DNA of 64,000 nucleotides from Helicobacter sp. MIT 99-5507 (GCF_003364295.1 NZ_NXLO01000003.1:62001-126000), one strand, 5' to 3'; positions 40,806 to 51,670 are shown, counted from the stretch's first letter. Notes: generated by a model from the sequence alone, not told the origin. Numbers and translations: made by a program.

Positions 40806-41664
40806 TATAGCATTAATACAACATTCATTTAAGAATAATAAGCAAGATACGATAAATTACACAATAGATTTGATAAAAAAAGCTGCTAACAATGGTGCAA
40901 ACTTGGTATGCTTGCAAGAATTGCATGCAACAGAATATTTTTGCCAGAGTGAAAATGTAGAATTTTTCAAATATGCAGAATCTTTTAATGATGATATAGA
41001 ATGTTTTTCAAAAATCGCTAAAGCCAATAAAGTAGTCCTTATTAGCTCACTATTTGAAAAACGTGCAAATGGCTTGTATCACAATACTTCTGTTGTATTT
41101 GATAAAGATGGAAGCATTGCAGGAAAATATAGAAAAATGCATATACCAGATGACCCAGGATTCTATGAAAAGTTTTATTTTACAATTGGTGATAATGAGT
41201 TTAAGCCAATACAAACATCAATTGGGAAAATAGGGGTGCTAATTTGTTGGGATCAATGGTATCCAGAAGCAGCAAGACTTATGGCTCTTGGTGGTGCAGA
41301 AATACTAGTATATCCAACTGCAATAGGATTTGATAGAGCAGATTCTAAAGAAGAGCAACAAAGACAATTAGAAGCATGGATTGGGATACAAAGAGGACAT
41401 GCAATAGCAAATGGCGTATTTGTGGCTGCAATAAATCGTGTTGGATTTGAATCTTTTAAAGATAGTGGAATTGAATTTTGGGGAAATAGCTTTATCTTTG
41501 GACCACAAGGTGAGCTTATTGCAAAAGCTGGGGGTAAAAAAGATGAGATAATCCAAACAACACTAGATATGGATAGAATCTCACAAGTTAGAAATATTTG
41601 GCCATTTTTACGAGATAGACGAATTGAATTTTATAGCAACATCACAAAGAGATATATTGATTAA
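40777..41664 (+). CDS. aguB: N-carbamoylputrescine amidase (carbon-nitrogen hydrolase)
   Basis: A nitrilase-superfamily enzyme of about 290 residues that makes putrescine from N-carbamoylputrescine. The catalytic Glu is in CLQELHATEYF, Lys in KYRKMHIPDD and Cys in VLICWDQWYPEAARLM; EEQQRQLEAWIGIQRGHA is also typical of the family. Several ATGs are clustered at the start. The one at 40792 gives MKSINIALIQ, the usual family beginning, so the first five codons may not be used. It overlaps the acidic mini-protein. Confidence 0.9.
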   Translation: MMSMKMKSINIALIQHSFKNNKQDTINYTIDLIKKAANNGANLVCLQELHATEYFCQSENVEFFKYAESFNDDIECFSKIAKANKVVLISSLFEKRANGLYHNTSVVFDKDGSIAGKYRKMHIPDDPGFYEKFYFTIGDNEFKPIQTSIGKIGVLICWDQWYPEAARLMALGGAEILVYPTAIGFDRADSKEEQQRQLEAWIGIQRGHAIANGVFVAAINRVGFESFKDSGIEFWGNSFIFGPQGELIAKAGGKKDEIIQTTLDMDRISQVRNIWPFLRDRRIEFYSNITKRYID

Positions 41665-42987
41665 GTGACTGGCATAAACTTCAAAAAGCATTATAAAAGA
41701 ATCTTAAAGATTGCTGTGCCTTCTGGGTTGAATTCATTACTAGATATCACAAATATTGTAATTGGCATATTTATGGTAGGAAAAATATCAAGCTATCATA
41801 TTATTGCAGTTGGACTGGGATTGAATTTTTTTATGCTAATTTATACGATTACAAATATATTTTTTGTAGGCACTAGCGCGCAAATATCACGACTATTTGG
41901 TAAAAAAGATTTTAATGGCATAACAAATGTGCTATCAAGTATGTTTTTTGGAGCATTGCTTGCATCTATCCCTATTTATTTTCTTGCAAATCTTTCATAT
42001 TCTGCTTATTTTAATTGGATTGGAACAGATATTACATCAAAGATTCTAGGAGAAATATTTATCCATATAACACTATATGGCATACCAGCTCTTATTGCAA
42101 AAAGTATTTTAATATCAGCTTTCACATCTATTGGTGATACAAAAACACCTTTTATCATAAAGATAATTACATCTATAGTAAATATTACGCTAAATTATAT
42201 TTTAATATTTGGAGTATTCTTTGAGAAGTTGGATATCGTAGGAATAGCACTCTCAAATCTATTTATAACATATCTTGAATTAGTTATTTTACTTGCACTG
42301 CTAACTAGAAAAAAATCCATATTAAAACTAAAGCTATTTTTTGATTTTACAATTTTCAAAAAAGGTATAAATATCGGCATACCTGTTGGGATTGAGCGAG
42401 GCTTTACAATCATATCATTGATACTTATATCAAAGTTTATAGCAGTATATGGGAGCGATTATTTAGCAGGTTTTCAGATTGCAACAAGGATTGAAGCATT
42501 TGCATTCATGCCTAGCTTTGGTTTTATGGTAGCATCAATGGCACTTAGCGGATATTATCTTGGGAAAAATAATACAAAAAAACTAAAAGAATCTACATAC
42601 ACAACAATCATACTAGCATCAATTTTTATGGGAATAATGGGCTTTATTATGGTTGTATTTGGCAAACATTTAAGTTTATTTTTTAGCACAAAAGATTCTG
42701 TATTGTATAGCTCTATCTCATATCTTACATATGTAGGATTATCGCAGATTCCGCTTGTTTTTATATTTGTCTTAGATGGAGCATATAGAGGTGCTGGAGC
42801 TACAAAAATATCGCTTGCAATCAATCTCATTTCAATATGGGGACTTAGAATCTTCCCTATGTATGTATGTTATAAAATTGGAGCTCCAATAATTAGCATA
42901 TATATTATTATTTTGATTGAAACATTTATTCGTGGATTTATCTTTTTTTATGTGTTTAAAAGATGTTTCCACAGAATCTTCATTTAA
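41665..42987 (+). CDS. MATE family efflux transporter
   Basis: A 440-residue multidrug and toxin extrusion protein with twelve membrane segments in two related halves (AVPSGLNSLLDITNIVIGIFMVG in the first, IGIPVGIERGFTIISLILIS in the second). It uses a sodium or proton gradient to export cationic compounds. It starts at GTG directly after the amidase stop and converges with the outer-membrane protein gene by four bases. Confidence 0.93.
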   Translation: MTGINFKKHYKRILKIAVPSGLNSLLDITNIVIGIFMVGKISSYHIIAVGLGLNFFMLIYTITNIFFVGTSAQISRLFGKKDFNGITNVLSSMFFGALLASIPIYFLANLSYSAYFNWIGTDITSKILGEIFIHITLYGIPALIAKSILISAFTSIGDTKTPFIIKIITSIVNITLNYILIFGVFFEKLDIVGIALSNLFITYLELVILLALLTRKKSILKLKLFFDFTIFKKGINIGIPVGIERGFTIISLILISKFIAVYGSDYLAGFQIATRIEAFAFMPSFGFMVASMALSGYYLGKNNTKKLKESTYTTIILASIFMGIMGFIMVVFGKHLSLFFSTKDSVLYSSISYLTYVGLSQIPLVFIFVLDGAYRGAGATKISLAINLISIWGLRIFPMYVCYKIGAPIISIYIIILIETFIRGFIFFYVFKRCFHRIFI

Positions 42988-44147
42988 AAACCAAGACGAA
43001 AAGCAATTCCAGTTTGTGTTAGATTTGGAATAGCAGCTTTACTTCCATGTGTATTTAGCAGATAAAATATTACATTTGTAGCATCACTTGTCTTCCAATC
43101 AAAATATAGATTGACTTCACCTTGTGAATATTTTTTGTTATCTGCACTAAGATTCTTATTAAAGGTATTATAGCCATAGACTAGATAAGCTTGAATGATA
43201 TTTGCATCAATACCAATCTTTCCAAAAAATAGATTTACATTTCGCTCATAATTTAGAGCATCACCGCTAAAATAGAAAAATGGCGTTACTGAATTTCCTG
43301 TTTCTTGCAAACTACCCATACCTACAGATGAACCTGTCCTTATATATCCTAATTCACCATAGAAAATATTATATCTATATCCAACATCTGCATGAAATAA
43401 TAAGCTAGTTTTACCACTAAATGCACTATTTCTATGCTCAAAACCAGTTAAGATTCCAATATTAGCAGTTGCATGAGATACATCTAAAGCAGCCTTAAAT
43501 CCAATAAAACTATATAATTGTGGAGTGAGTGCGCCATATAATTTTAAATCCAAAAATCTAAGCAATTCCAAAGTAGCACCTAGATAGTATGTGCCACCAT
43601 ATTTTGTATTTAATTTTTCAAATCCAGATAGCTCTCGTGGTAAAACGGTGCCTTGTTGATTAATCCAAATAAAATCTATAAGCAAGAATCCTAAAGTTTT
43701 ATTTTGAACCCAAAGTCCATCAAAATGATTAGTCAATGCATCTGTTTCATCTTCTAAACGACCAAGACGAATGCTAGTATCGCCATCAAAATATTCTAAA
43801 TAGCTTCTTGCAAGCATTGCTTTATTTGTATTCCAAAAATCTCTTGCAGCATCACCCCTGCCGCCTTCATAAGTTGATTTTCTACTACTTTGGATAAGCG
43901 GAAGAGCACCTCTAAAACCTATATGAGCCCTAAAATATCCATAAAACGCACTATGATAATATAATCCAAATGATGTAGCTAAAAAAGCACTATTTTGATA
44001 CTTAGTGCCATTTAAATCAGGGCTTGAGCTTGTATAATCAAATAACAAATGAATATCACCTTCTTTTTCCCCCGATGTTATAGCATCAACAAAGCTATTT
44101 GCAAAAACACTACCAATAACAAAAATCATAACAAAAACTATACGCAA
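42984..44147 (-). CDS. Outer membrane beta-barrel protein (Helicobacter Hof/porin-like)
   Basis: A 387-residue exported protein with signal peptide MRIVFVMIFVIGSVFA. The remainder alternates polar and hydrophobic residues in strand-length pieces with many Tyr, Phe and Gly, and ends in Phe (FRLGF), the outer-membrane insertion signal. WNTNKAMLARSYLEYFDGDTSIRLGRLE resembles the loop-3-type segment of OprD-like and Helicobacter Hof porins. It is downstream of panC with a 21-base gap. The substrate is unknown. Confidence 0.8.
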   Translation of the reverse strand: MRIVFVMIFVIGSVFANSFVDAITSGEKEGDIHLLFDYTSSSPDLNGTKYQNSAFLATSFGLYYHSAFYGYFRAHIGFRGALPLIQSSRKSTYEGGRGDAARDFWNTNKAMLARSYLEYFDGDTSIRLGRLEDETDALTNHFDGLWVQNKTLGFLLIDFIWINQQGTVLPRELSGFEKLNTKYGGTYYLGATLELLRFLDLKLYGALTPQLYSFIGFKAALDVSHATANIGILTGFEHRNSAFSGKTSLLFHADVGYRYNIFYGELGYIRTGSSVGMGSLQETGNSVTPFFYFSGDALNYERNVNLFFGKIGIDANIIQAYLVYGYNTFNKNLSADNKKYSQGEVNLYFDWKTSDATNVIFYLLNTHGSKAAIPNLTQTGIAFRLGF

Positions 44148-44168
44148 AATATCCTCCTAAAAATTTAA

Positions 44169-45002
44169 TTAAAACCAACAATTATCTATCAATCTAACCT
44201 TACCAACCCTAACTGCAATGATTAAAAGCGAATTTCTTTTTTGTATTTCTTGTATTTTTTTTAGATTATAATCAACTACATTACAATAATCAACTTCCAA
44301 CCCCGCCAAACAAGCCATAGCAGCATTTTCTATGATTTTAGATTCTAATGTATTTGCAAGCACAAGAGACATAGCTTTATTGATTGCATTTGGTAAATTT
44401 AGAGCCATCTCATAAGAAGCAGAATCTAGATATACATTTCTTGAGCTTAATGCTAGATTGTTTTTATCTCGCACAATATCACAAGGAATAATATTTATAT
44501 CCAAAAACAAATCACTAACCATTTTTTTTATTATAAGCAATTGCTGTGCATCTTTTTTCCCAAAATACGCATTTGTAGGTGATATTAGATTAAATAATTT
44601 TAAAATCACTCTAAGCACGCCACCAAAATGATTTTCTCTAATTGCTCCTTCAAATACTTTTGCCATTGATACAGGTGGAATTAAAACTACTTCATCATCT
44701 AATCCATTTGGATATAAAGTATCAATCTCTGGCATAAAAATAGCACTAACACCTGCGTTTTTGCACAACTCTATATCTTTTTGATATGTCCTTGGATAAA
44801 TATCAAAATCCTCATTTACTCCAAATTGAGTTGGATTTACAAATATAGAAACAATTGCAATATCATTATTTGATACTGCATTTTTAATAAGCGATAAATG
44901 CCCTAAATGCAGAGCTCCCATCGTAGGAACAAAACCAATACTCTTATTTTTATTATTTTTTTTAAATTCTTTTAGTTCATCGATATTTTTTATAATCTGC
45001 AT
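44169..45002 (-). CDS. panC: Pantothenate synthetase
   Basis: A 277-residue enzyme joining pantoate and beta-alanine with ATP. GFVPTMGALHLGHLSLI holds the HIGH-like site, FVNPTQFGVNEDF the pantoate site, VFEGAIRENHFGGV the flexible loop, YFGKKDAQQL and SSRNVYLD are conserved. It abuts pyrF. With panD and coaX the window covers several steps to coenzyme A. Confidence 0.96.
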   Translation of the reverse strand: MQIIKNIDELKEFKKNNKNKSIGFVPTMGALHLGHLSLIKNAVSNNDIAIVSIFVNPTQFGVNEDFDIYPRTYQKDIELCKNAGVSAIFMPEIDTLYPNGLDDEVVLIPPVSMAKVFEGAIRENHFGGVLRVILKLFNLISPTNAYFGKKDAQQLLIIKKMVSDLFLDINIIPCDIVRDKNNLALSSRNVYLDSASYEMALNLPNAINKAMSLVLANTLESKIIENAAMACLAGLEVDYCNVVDYNLKKIQEIQKRNSLLIIAVRVGKVRLIDNCWF

Positions 45003-45722
45003 TTATAAAATCTCCAAAATTTTTTTAACCAAAAGCGATGGATTAGTATTTTTATAAATTGGTCTGCCTATGACTAAAAAATCACTTTTATGCGCAATAG
45101 CCATTTTTATTGAAGTGCTTCTATTTTGATCATCTTTGCTATCATATAATGCAGAATCTATATCATCAAAATCACAAGAACTTGGGCGGATTCCAGGTGT
45201 TAGAGTGAGTAGATCATAAGAATTTTTAACTATACTAGATTCTAATGGAGAGCAAACAATGCCGCTAATCCCGCATTCTTTGCTAAGTTTTGCAAACTTC
45301 AATATAGCATTATTTATATTATCGTTGTATATTTCATTAAAATCAATCTCATTAAAACTTGTCAATGCACTAACAGCAAACACTAAAGGTGAATTTTTAT
45401 CTTGTTTTATTAAATCACCTATGCTTTGCAATGCACTCCTGCCAGCACTTGCATGAATTGTAAGCATATCTATATCTAGCTTTATAATCTCCTTTATAGA
45501 ATCTAGCATAGTATTTGGAATATCATATAATTTCAAATCAAGAAAGATTCTAAATCCAAGTTTTTTAAGCTCATAAATAAAACCTAATCCTTCTCTAATA
45601 AAACTTCTCAAACCTACTTTTAGATAAATATTGCTAGTATCATTATTTGCAATATCTCTACATAATTTCAAATTATCATTTTTAGATTCCATATCAAGGG
45701 CTATACATAATCTTGCCATCAA
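45003..45722 (-). CDS. pyrF: Orotidine 5'-phosphate decarboxylase
   Basis: A 239-residue TIM-barrel enzyme for the last step of UMP synthesis. The catalytic loop is FLDLKLYDIPNTM (Asp-Lys-x-x-Asp array), TIHASAGRSAL follows, and TPGIRP and VIGRPIYK close the phosphate site. It overlaps nusB by four bases and abuts panC. Confidence 0.96.
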   Translation of the reverse strand: MMARLCIALDMESKNDNLKLCRDIANNDTSNIYLKVGLRSFIREGLGFIYELKKLGFRIFLDLKLYDIPNTMLDSIKEIIKLDIDMLTIHASAGRSALQSIGDLIKQDKNSPLVFAVSALTSFNEIDFNEIYNDNINNAILKFAKLSKECGISGIVCSPLESSIVKNSYDLLTLTPGIRPSSCDFDDIDSALYDSKDDQNRSTSIKMAIAHKSDFLVIGRPIYKNTNPSLLVKKILEIL

Positions 45723-46153
45723 TCTTTACCTTTATTATCGCTTGTATTATCTCTTGGATAGTTTTTACTTATTGCATCTAAGATTCCATTTACAAATCTA
45801 GCAGTATTATCGCTACCTAATATTTTTGAAATCTCCAAAGCTTCATTGATAATTATTGCAATATCAAGCTTACTAAATATGATCTCATACACACCAAGCT
45901 CAATAATACATCTATCAATTACGCCAATCCTTGAATAATCCCAGCTTTTTAAGACTGATATGATTTCTTCATTAATGATTTTTAGATTTGTAATCACACC
46001 ATCAAATAAATTTAGTGCAAAATCTAATTGTGCATTTTTAATCTTTCGTTGTTCTAAAATACTAACTGCAAACTTTCTAATATCTTTATTGCCAATCTCA
46101 TAGGCATATAAAAGTGTTACGACAGCTTCTCTTGCATGCGTTCTTGTAGCCAT
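45719..46153 (-). CDS. nusB: Transcription antitermination factor NusB
   Basis: A 144-residue all-helical protein that binds the boxA element of rRNA transcripts together with NusE. It begins ATRTHAREAVVTLLYAYEIG, and near the end shows the conserved RFVNGILDAIS. It shares its end base with ribH and overlaps pyrF. Confidence 0.94.
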   Translation of the reverse strand: MATRTHAREAVVTLLYAYEIGNKDIRKFAVSILEQRKIKNAQLDFALNLFDGVITNLKIINEEIISVLKSWDYSRIGVIDRCIIELGVYEIIFSKLDIAIIINEALEISKILGSDNTARFVNGILDAISKNYPRDNTSDNKGKD

Positions 46154-46617
46154 TATATTTTCTTATACAAGCTCATCATCTCAATTAATGAATTCATCGC
46201 TTCAAAGCCTTTATTGCCTGCTTTTGTCCCTGCTCTCTCTATTGCCTGTTCTATTGTATCAGTAGTTAATAATCCAAAACTAACGCAAGCATTATATTTT
46301 AATGTAGAAGTAGCTATTCCTTTTGTAGCCTCTGCACTTACATAATCAAAATGTGGCGTAGCACCACGAATGACAGCACCAAGACAGCATACACCATTAT
46401 AAGCATCATCATCTAATATTTTATTTAATGCAAATGGAATCTCATAAGCCCCAGGGACTAACACTAAATCTAGATTCTCATCAATTCCACCATGTCGCAA
46501 AAAACTATCTCTAGCACCTTCAACGAGTCTATCTGTTATTAAATGGTTAAACCTTGATACAATAATTGCAACTCTCTCGCTACCATCAAGCCTTAAATCA
46601 CCTTCTATTTTATTCAT
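46153..46617 (-). CDS. ribH: 6,7-dimethyl-8-ribityllumazine synthase
   Basis: A 154-residue riboflavin enzyme forming icosahedral shells. Signatures are [39 protein letters not shown] and [24 protein letters not shown]. Length matches. It is followed by nusB, the order I recall at the start of the H. pylori chromosome. Confidence 0.96.
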   Translation of the reverse strand: MNKIEGDLRLDGSERVAIIVSRFNHLITDRLVEGARDSFLRHGGIDENLDLVLVPGAYEIPFALNKILDDDAYNGVCCLGAVIRGATPHFDYVSAEATKGIATSTLKYNACVSFGLLTTDTIEQAIERAGTKAGNKGFEAMNSLIEMMSLYKKI

Positions 46618-46619
46618 AT

Positions 46620-47447
46620 TTATTCTCCATTAGAAATATTTAAAATCTCAATCAATTTATTTACCATAGATTCTACATCTTTTGAATTTACCATATTTGC
46701 ACCATCGCTTAGAGCATTTTTTGGATCATTATGAGTTTCTAAGAAAAATCCATCTACACCAACAGCAGCAGCAGCTCGTGCTAATGGAAATACAAAAGAG
46801 CTATCTCCAGAGCTTTTTCCGTTACCAAGACCTGGCATTTGCACGCTATGTGTAGCATCAAAAATAACAGGTGCAAATTTTCTCATAATAACCAAACTTC
46901 GCATATCAACTACAAGATTCCCATAACCAAAGCTACTTCCTCGCTCTGTAGCCCATATTTTTAATTTACTTGATACATCATAATTAGCACTCTCGTAATT
47001 TATACCTTCCTTGCCTCTAGTTTTTATAGCTTTAAGCAATGCATATTGCATATCAAGCGGATTTAAAAATTGTCCTTTTTTGATATTTATGATTTTATCA
47101 CTCTTTGCTGCTTCTACTATCAAATCTGTTTGTCTACAAAGTAAAGCAGGAATCTGAATAACATCTGCGACTTGTGCGACACTTTCTACTTGAGCGCATT
47201 CATGGACATCTGTAATGATTTTGTATCCATATTCTTTTTTTATTTCACCTAGAATCTTTAATCCCTCTTTTATGCCTACACCACGATAATTTTCTAAGCT
47301 AGTTCTATTTGCTTTATCAAAGCTTGCTTTAAAATAAAAATCTATATTTGGATTTTTTGATAGTGCATTTAAATCATCTGCAATAATTTTAAGCTTATCA
47401 TAACCTTCAATTGCACATGGTCCTGCCATTAGTATTATTTTTTTCAT
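46620..47447 (-). CDS. kdsA: 3-deoxy-8-phosphooctulonate synthase
   Basis: A 275-residue enzyme making KDO-8-phosphate for lipopolysaccharide core. GPCAIEGYD is at the start, [12 protein letters not shown] follows, ITDVHE is the metal-site strand and [11 protein letters not shown] contains His/Gln that complete the site. [12 protein letters not shown] is conserved. It overlaps the carbonic anhydrase gene by four bases. Confidence 0.96.
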   Translation of the reverse strand: MKKIILMAGPCAIEGYDKLKIIADDLNALSKNPNIDFYFKASFDKANRTSLENYRGVGIKEGLKILGEIKKEYGYKIITDVHECAQVESVAQVADVIQIPALLCRQTDLIVEAAKSDKIINIKKGQFLNPLDMQYALLKAIKTRGKEGINYESANYDVSSKLKIWATERGSSFGYGNLVVDMRSLVIMRKFAPVIFDATHSVQMPGLGNGKSSGDSSFVFPLARAAAAVGVDGFFLETHNDPKNALSDGANMVNSKDVESMVNKLIEILNISNGE

Positions 47448-48109
47448 AATCCGCCTTTGATATAACCTGAATTTGAACTAATTGCTTTAAACTCTCTTTT
47501 GATCATATTATAATTTAGAATCTCACCTGTTTCTATGATGTAATACCAACCATAGATTCTAAGCAATCCAGAATCAAACTTTTCTTCAACAAATGGATAA
47601 GTCATGAGATTTTCTAATTGATATTCGATATTTATCTGCTCTGTTAGCCATATTCGTTTTGCTTTTGAATCTGGTTTTAGTCTATCGACTTTTTCTTTTA
47701 CAGGATTTAATAATTCAAGCCATTTGCTTACATATGGAGTGGCTGCTAATTTTTTTTTATCTTCGTATATGTAGTGGCAAGCTCCACAATTACTATGCCC
47801 ACATACAATGATATTTTCAATATTTAAAATACTTAATGCATATTCAATAGCAGAAGTAGTAGCTAAATATCCACTTCTCATATTATCCTTGCCCTCTTTA
47901 TATGGTGGCACGATATTGCCTATATTTCGTATTACAAATAAATCTCCTGGGAGAGTATTTGTTATCAAATTTGGCACAACCCTAGAATCTACACATGATA
48001 TAAAAAGCGTGTGAGGATCTTGTTTTTTCTTTAGATTCTCATATAATTTTTTATGATTTAGATAATCTTCTTCTCTAAATTTTAATGCGCCTTCAAATAA
48101 TTCTCTCAA
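47444..48109 (-). CDS. Beta-class carbonic anhydrase
   Basis: A 221-residue zinc enzyme interconverting carbon dioxide and bicarbonate. Zinc ligands are Cys39 in SCVDSRV (with Asp41-Arg43 gate pair) and His105 and Cys108 in [12 protein letters not shown]. Length fits the family. In Helicobacter such enzymes feed bicarbonate-dependent carboxylations and help acid adaptation. It heads the kdsA-ribH-nusB-pyrF-panC transcript. Confidence 0.95.
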   Translation of the reverse strand: MRELFEGALKFREEDYLNHKKLYENLKKKQDPHTLFISCVDSRVVPNLITNTLPGDLFVIRNIGNIVPPYKEGKDNMRSGYLATTSAIEYALSILNIENIIVCGHSNCGACHYIYEDKKKLAATPYVSKWLELLNPVKEKVDRLKPDSKAKRIWLTEQINIEYQLENLMTYPFVEEKFDSGLLRIYGWYYIIETGEILNYNMIKREFKAISSNSGYIKGGL

Positions 48110-48122
48110 TTACAAGCCTTTC

Positions 48123-48911
48123 TTAATTTTGCATTTTATTTATAATATCTTTTGCATTTTGCTTATTGTTTGCGCTATCTCCAACAAAACTAAAATGTAT
48201 ATCAACCCTTCTATTTTGTGCCCTACCAAAATCAGTATCATTTGAAGCTATAGGATTAAACTCTCCATCTCCACCAACTTGCATAATACTTGATGGCACA
48301 CCAAATGAAAGCAAAGATTCTGCAACGCTCAAAGCCCTGCTATTTGACAAATCCCAATTATCAATCTTGCTGCCTTGCCTATATTGGGTATTATCAGTAT
48401 TTCCTATAATCCTTAATTGCAAAGTATCTTTATAAGAATCCAGCTCCATTGATAATCTTTGTAAAAATAATTTTCCTTTATCATTTTTTAATACTGCACT
48501 ACCTGTATCAAACAATAAATCATCAGGGATTCTAATAATAAATCCATCTTGTGATTCTTCTAGATTTATCCCTGGACCATCCGCTATTTTTGTCATTTCT
48601 TGGTATTCAGAAATAAGTCCTGCAAAAGCATTTATAGCTTCTTGCGTTGGATTATCTCTAGGGATAGGCGTAGCTTGCACTTTATTTGGTGGTGTTATTT
48701 CTGTCTCAACTCCATTTTCTAATATTGACAAAGCACCTTGCAAAGAGCCAATCGCTGCTTCAACCTTTTGATGATCAAATGTAGCCATTGATAAAAGCAA
48801 GATAAAAAAAGTCAAAAGCAAACTCATGAGGTCACCAAATGTTCCAAGCCATAATGGAAGTCCTTTTGGTTTATCTTTTTGATATAATCCTTTTTTTCTA
48901 CTCAAATGCAA
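48123..48911 (-). CDS. MotB-like stator/OmpA-domain protein
   Basis: A 262-residue protein with a short cytoplasmic start, one membrane helix WLGTFGDLMSLLLTFFILLLS (residues 21-41) and a periplasmic OmpA-like domain with TDNTQ, SNSRALSVAESLLSFGV and NRRVDIHFSF. Asp27 in the helix matches the proton- or sodium-binding Asp of MotB stators. It may be a flagellar stator subunit, but no motA lies beside it, so a secondary stator or another ion-driven motor protein is possible. It reads away from dedA. Confidence 0.8.
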   Translation of the reverse strand: MHLSRKKGLYQKDKPKGLPLWLGTFGDLMSLLLTFFILLLSMATFDHQKVEAAIGSLQGALSILENGVETEITPPNKVQATPIPRDNPTQEAINAFAGLISEYQEMTKIADGPGINLEESQDGFIIRIPDDLLFDTGSAVLKNDKGKLFLQRLSMELDSYKDTLQLRIIGNTDNTQYRQGSKIDNWDLSNSRALSVAESLLSFGVPSSIMQVGGDGEFNPIASNDTDFGRAQNRRVDIHFSFVGDSANNKQNAKDIINKMQN

Positions 48912-49001
48912 GCCTTTTATGGATTTGTTTCATAAAAACGAAATTATAGCATTTTAATATCTTGTATTAGTGTATATAAAAAATTTAAAAATGAGGGATA
49001 A

Positions 49002-49670
49002 ATGGCAGATATTATAAATTTTATAGTTAATATAGTCGGCGATCTTGGATATATTGGAATCTTTTTTATGATGTTTTTAGAATCTAGTTTTTTTCCATTT
49101 CCATCAGAGGTTGTTATGATACCAGCAGGATATTTGGCATATAAAGGTGAGATGAATATATATATTGCAATTTTTATGGGAATCTTAGGCTCACTTGCTG
49201 GCGCATTGTTTAACTACATATTAGCATTAAAATTTGGTAGGGCTTTTGTATTAAAATTTGGTAAATATTTCTTTTTTACTGAGAGTTCAATGGAAAAAAT
49301 GGAAGTTTTTTTCAAAAATCATGGTGAAATTAGCACATTTGTTGGTAGATTAATCCCTGCTGTAAGGCAGTATATATCACTACCTGCAGGACTTGCAAAA
49401 ATGAATTTAACAAAATTTTGTTTTTATACAAGCTTTGGGGCAGGAATCTGGGTAATAATCCTAACTATCATAGGATATTATGTCGGTGCGATATTTAGCG
49501 GTGGAATGGGTATAAATGAGATTGTTGCAACATTTACATCTAGCAATCTCACAAAAGAAGAAATGCAAATCAAATCATATGTAACACAGGCTGTGATTTT
49601 TACATTATTTAGTGTAGTTTTCATAGTCGGAATCTATATAATTTATAAAGTAAAAAGGAATAAAGCATGA
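49002..49670 (+). CDS. DedA family membrane protein
   Basis: A 222-residue inner-membrane protein of the DedA/SNARE-associated family: [38 protein letters not shown] and [23 protein letters not shown], with conserved Glu and Arg residues in membrane re-entrant loops. Members are now linked to returning undecaprenyl phosphate to the inner leaflet. GAGGGA precedes the ATG. Its stop overlaps the start of the Wzy-like gene (ATGA), suggesting coupled translation with polysaccharide genes. Confidence 0.9.
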   Translation: MADIINFIVNIVGDLGYIGIFFMMFLESSFFPFPSEVVMIPAGYLAYKGEMNIYIAIFMGILGSLAGALFNYILALKFGRAFVLKFGKYFFFTESSMEKMEVFFKNHGEISTFVGRLIPAVRQYISLPAGLAKMNLTKFCFYTSFGAGIWVIILTIIGYYVGAIFSGGMGINEIVATFTSSNLTKEEMQIKSYVTQAVIFTLFSVVFIVGIYIIYKVKRNKA

Positions 49671-50942
49671 AAATCTACAATTTAAGCATGATGGGGGGGG
49701 GTAGATAGAAGTTATGCCTTAAGGTATAACAATACTCATTCATATCTTAGTTTTATTTATTTTATCCCACTTCTTATTACACCATTTTCACCATTTTATG
49801 CTTATGCCTTATCTGTATTTATTATGATTGGATTATCGTCATACATAACAAAAGAATACAGAATCTTGCTTTCTGTAAATATGGTGTTTAATATCTCAAT
49901 GATATATGGAAGCAGAATCTTTTTTAGTCAAACATTCAACTATGATGATGACTTTTCGCGATATTATCAAAATTATCTTGATATATATGATGACATTCAT
50001 GGTGCGATGTTTGTCAATAGAAATGGCTATGAAATAGGTTTGCCTATTTTTTACAAAATAATTAGCCTTATTTTTCCAAAATTATTTCCACAAAATTTAT
50101 TGCAAATTACTACTTTTGTGATGGTGATTTTATTTTATATTTGGCTTGAAATATATGTAATAAAATATATTAAAAATAGCCAAAGAGCAGCATTGATTGC
50201 ATTTAGTTTATTTTTCAGTTTTTTGATGGCTATCATAGGTCTTACAAGACAGGGATTTAGCTGTGTGTTTTTATTGTATGCGATATCAAATAAAGATGTG
50301 CGTTTAAAATTATTATTTTTAGTGATATCTTGCCTCTTTCATATGAGTTCTTTATTGGTATTTATTGGGTTTTATATAATATTTAAATTTCCAAAATTAA
50401 GTTTATGTTTATTTGGAATCTTTTTATTATTGTTTCTAAATAATTCATATCTAATAAATACATCTATTATAGAGAGTGGAAAATCATTATACGCATTTTT
50501 ACCACAACAATTTTTTGAATATTCAACATATTACATCAAGCCGATATATTCCTTTGATATGTTTGCTCATAGCGTTATGAAAATATTGCTATATTTGTAT
50601 ATATTATTTAGTTTTTTTATCTTAAATCCTAATGATAAATTAATCAAACATTACAAAATCCCCATTTTAATATGCTTTATTATATATTTTATGCAGATTA
50701 TACCAACAAGATTTTTTATGGTTGCTTTTGATTTACTCTTTGGATTCTTGCTATTTTTAGCATCTAGAAAATTTTTAATGCTGGCTTTGATTTTACTAAT
50801 TCCATATTTTCTTAGATTGATGTATCTTTTGATTATGTATGTGGAAACAAGCTTCCAAGGAGAGCCATTATCATACTTTTATTCTTATCCAGAATACAGC
50901 ATATATCCATTTTACTATTTATTTCAAGGAGTTTTAATATGA
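49667..50942 (+). CDS. Wzy/EpsG-like polysaccharide polymerase, switched off at a G9 tract
   Basis: The start ATG at 49667 has AAGGA upstream and overlaps the dedA stop, but after MKIYNLSMM a G9 tract (49693-49701) puts translation in a frame that stops at 49708. With eight G the frame would run on as [10 protein letters not shown] and join the open frame to 50942, giving about 424 residues. The body has ten or so membrane segments with a loop holding [17 protein letters not shown] and CLFHMSSLL, features of EpsG/Wzy O-antigen polymerases. As written the gene is off. Translation could also restart at an ATG at 49824, losing the first segments. Confidence 0.75.
49693..49701 (+). repeat. Poly-G tract (G9) in the Wzy-like gene
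   Basis: Nine G after ATGAT, nine codons into the gene. At nine the gene stops early. At eight it is open through to 50942. This is the clearest off-state tract of the four. Confidence 0.85.
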
Positions 50943-51670
50943 AAAATTATGATACGCTTGATATTATACTGACACTTAAAAAACATCTAAAATTATTTAT
51001 TTTTTTGCTTATCATATTTCTTGCTATAGGATATTTATTTGCCAATAATCAAATTGCAAATATTCACAAAATGCAAAATCAGCATAATGCTACATTTACA
51101 ATAAACAAACAATATTTCGCTTCATTGCTTAAAATTAAAAAATATAATGAAATATTAGAGATACCATCAAGTATCATCGATAATGTATTGCGTGCTATAA
51201 AAGATAATGGCATGATTTATGATTTTAAGGTTGTTGTAAAAACAGCTGGTTTTGATATTTATGCTATTTATACTAATAAAGAATTAAGCAAAGATTCAAA
51301 ACAAAATATAATCAAATTACTTGAAGATGATCCAATAGTCACTGAAACAAAACAATATATTTCAACGCTATCAACACAAGTAAATAAAAGAGCCAAAGAT
51401 GTTTTAGCAATGGAGTTTATATCATCACAAGTTTCGTATATTCAACCTAATTTTAATAAACATTATATAGATCTAAGAAAAGACAGATTGGCACAAAATG
51501 CCTACAATGTAAGATCAACTCAAATCATACAAGAACACACTCTACTTAATCCAAAAAAATTATATATATTTATGATTTTATGTTCGGTCATAATGAGCTT
51601 ATTTGTAGTATTTTTTGTAGAAAGTATGATGAAGCTTAAAGCACAATTGAAAAATAAAAAAACAAAGTAA
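50939..51670 (+). CDS. Wzz-like chain-length determinant protein
   Basis: A 243-residue protein with a membrane helix near each end (LFIFLLIIFLAIGYLFA at about 20-36 and YIFMILCSVIMSLFVVFFV near 205-223) and a long periplasmic helical middle, the layout of Wzz polysaccharide co-polymerases. The Pro-rich signature before the second helix is weak (LNPKKLY). AAGGAG precedes its ATG, which overlaps the polymerase stop. It should set chain length with the Wzy-like protein. Confidence 0.72.
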   Translation: MKNYDTLDIILTLKKHLKLFIFLLIIFLAIGYLFANNQIANIHKMQNQHNATFTINKQYFASLLKIKKYNEILEIPSSIIDNVLRAIKDNGMIYDFKVVVKTAGFDIYAIYTNKELSKDSKQNIIKLLEDDPIVTETKQYISTLSTQVNKRAKDVLAMEFISSQVSYIQPNFNKHYIDLRKDRLAQNAYNVRSTQIIQEHTLLNPKKLYIFMILCSVIMSLFVVFFVESMMKLKAQLKNKKTK

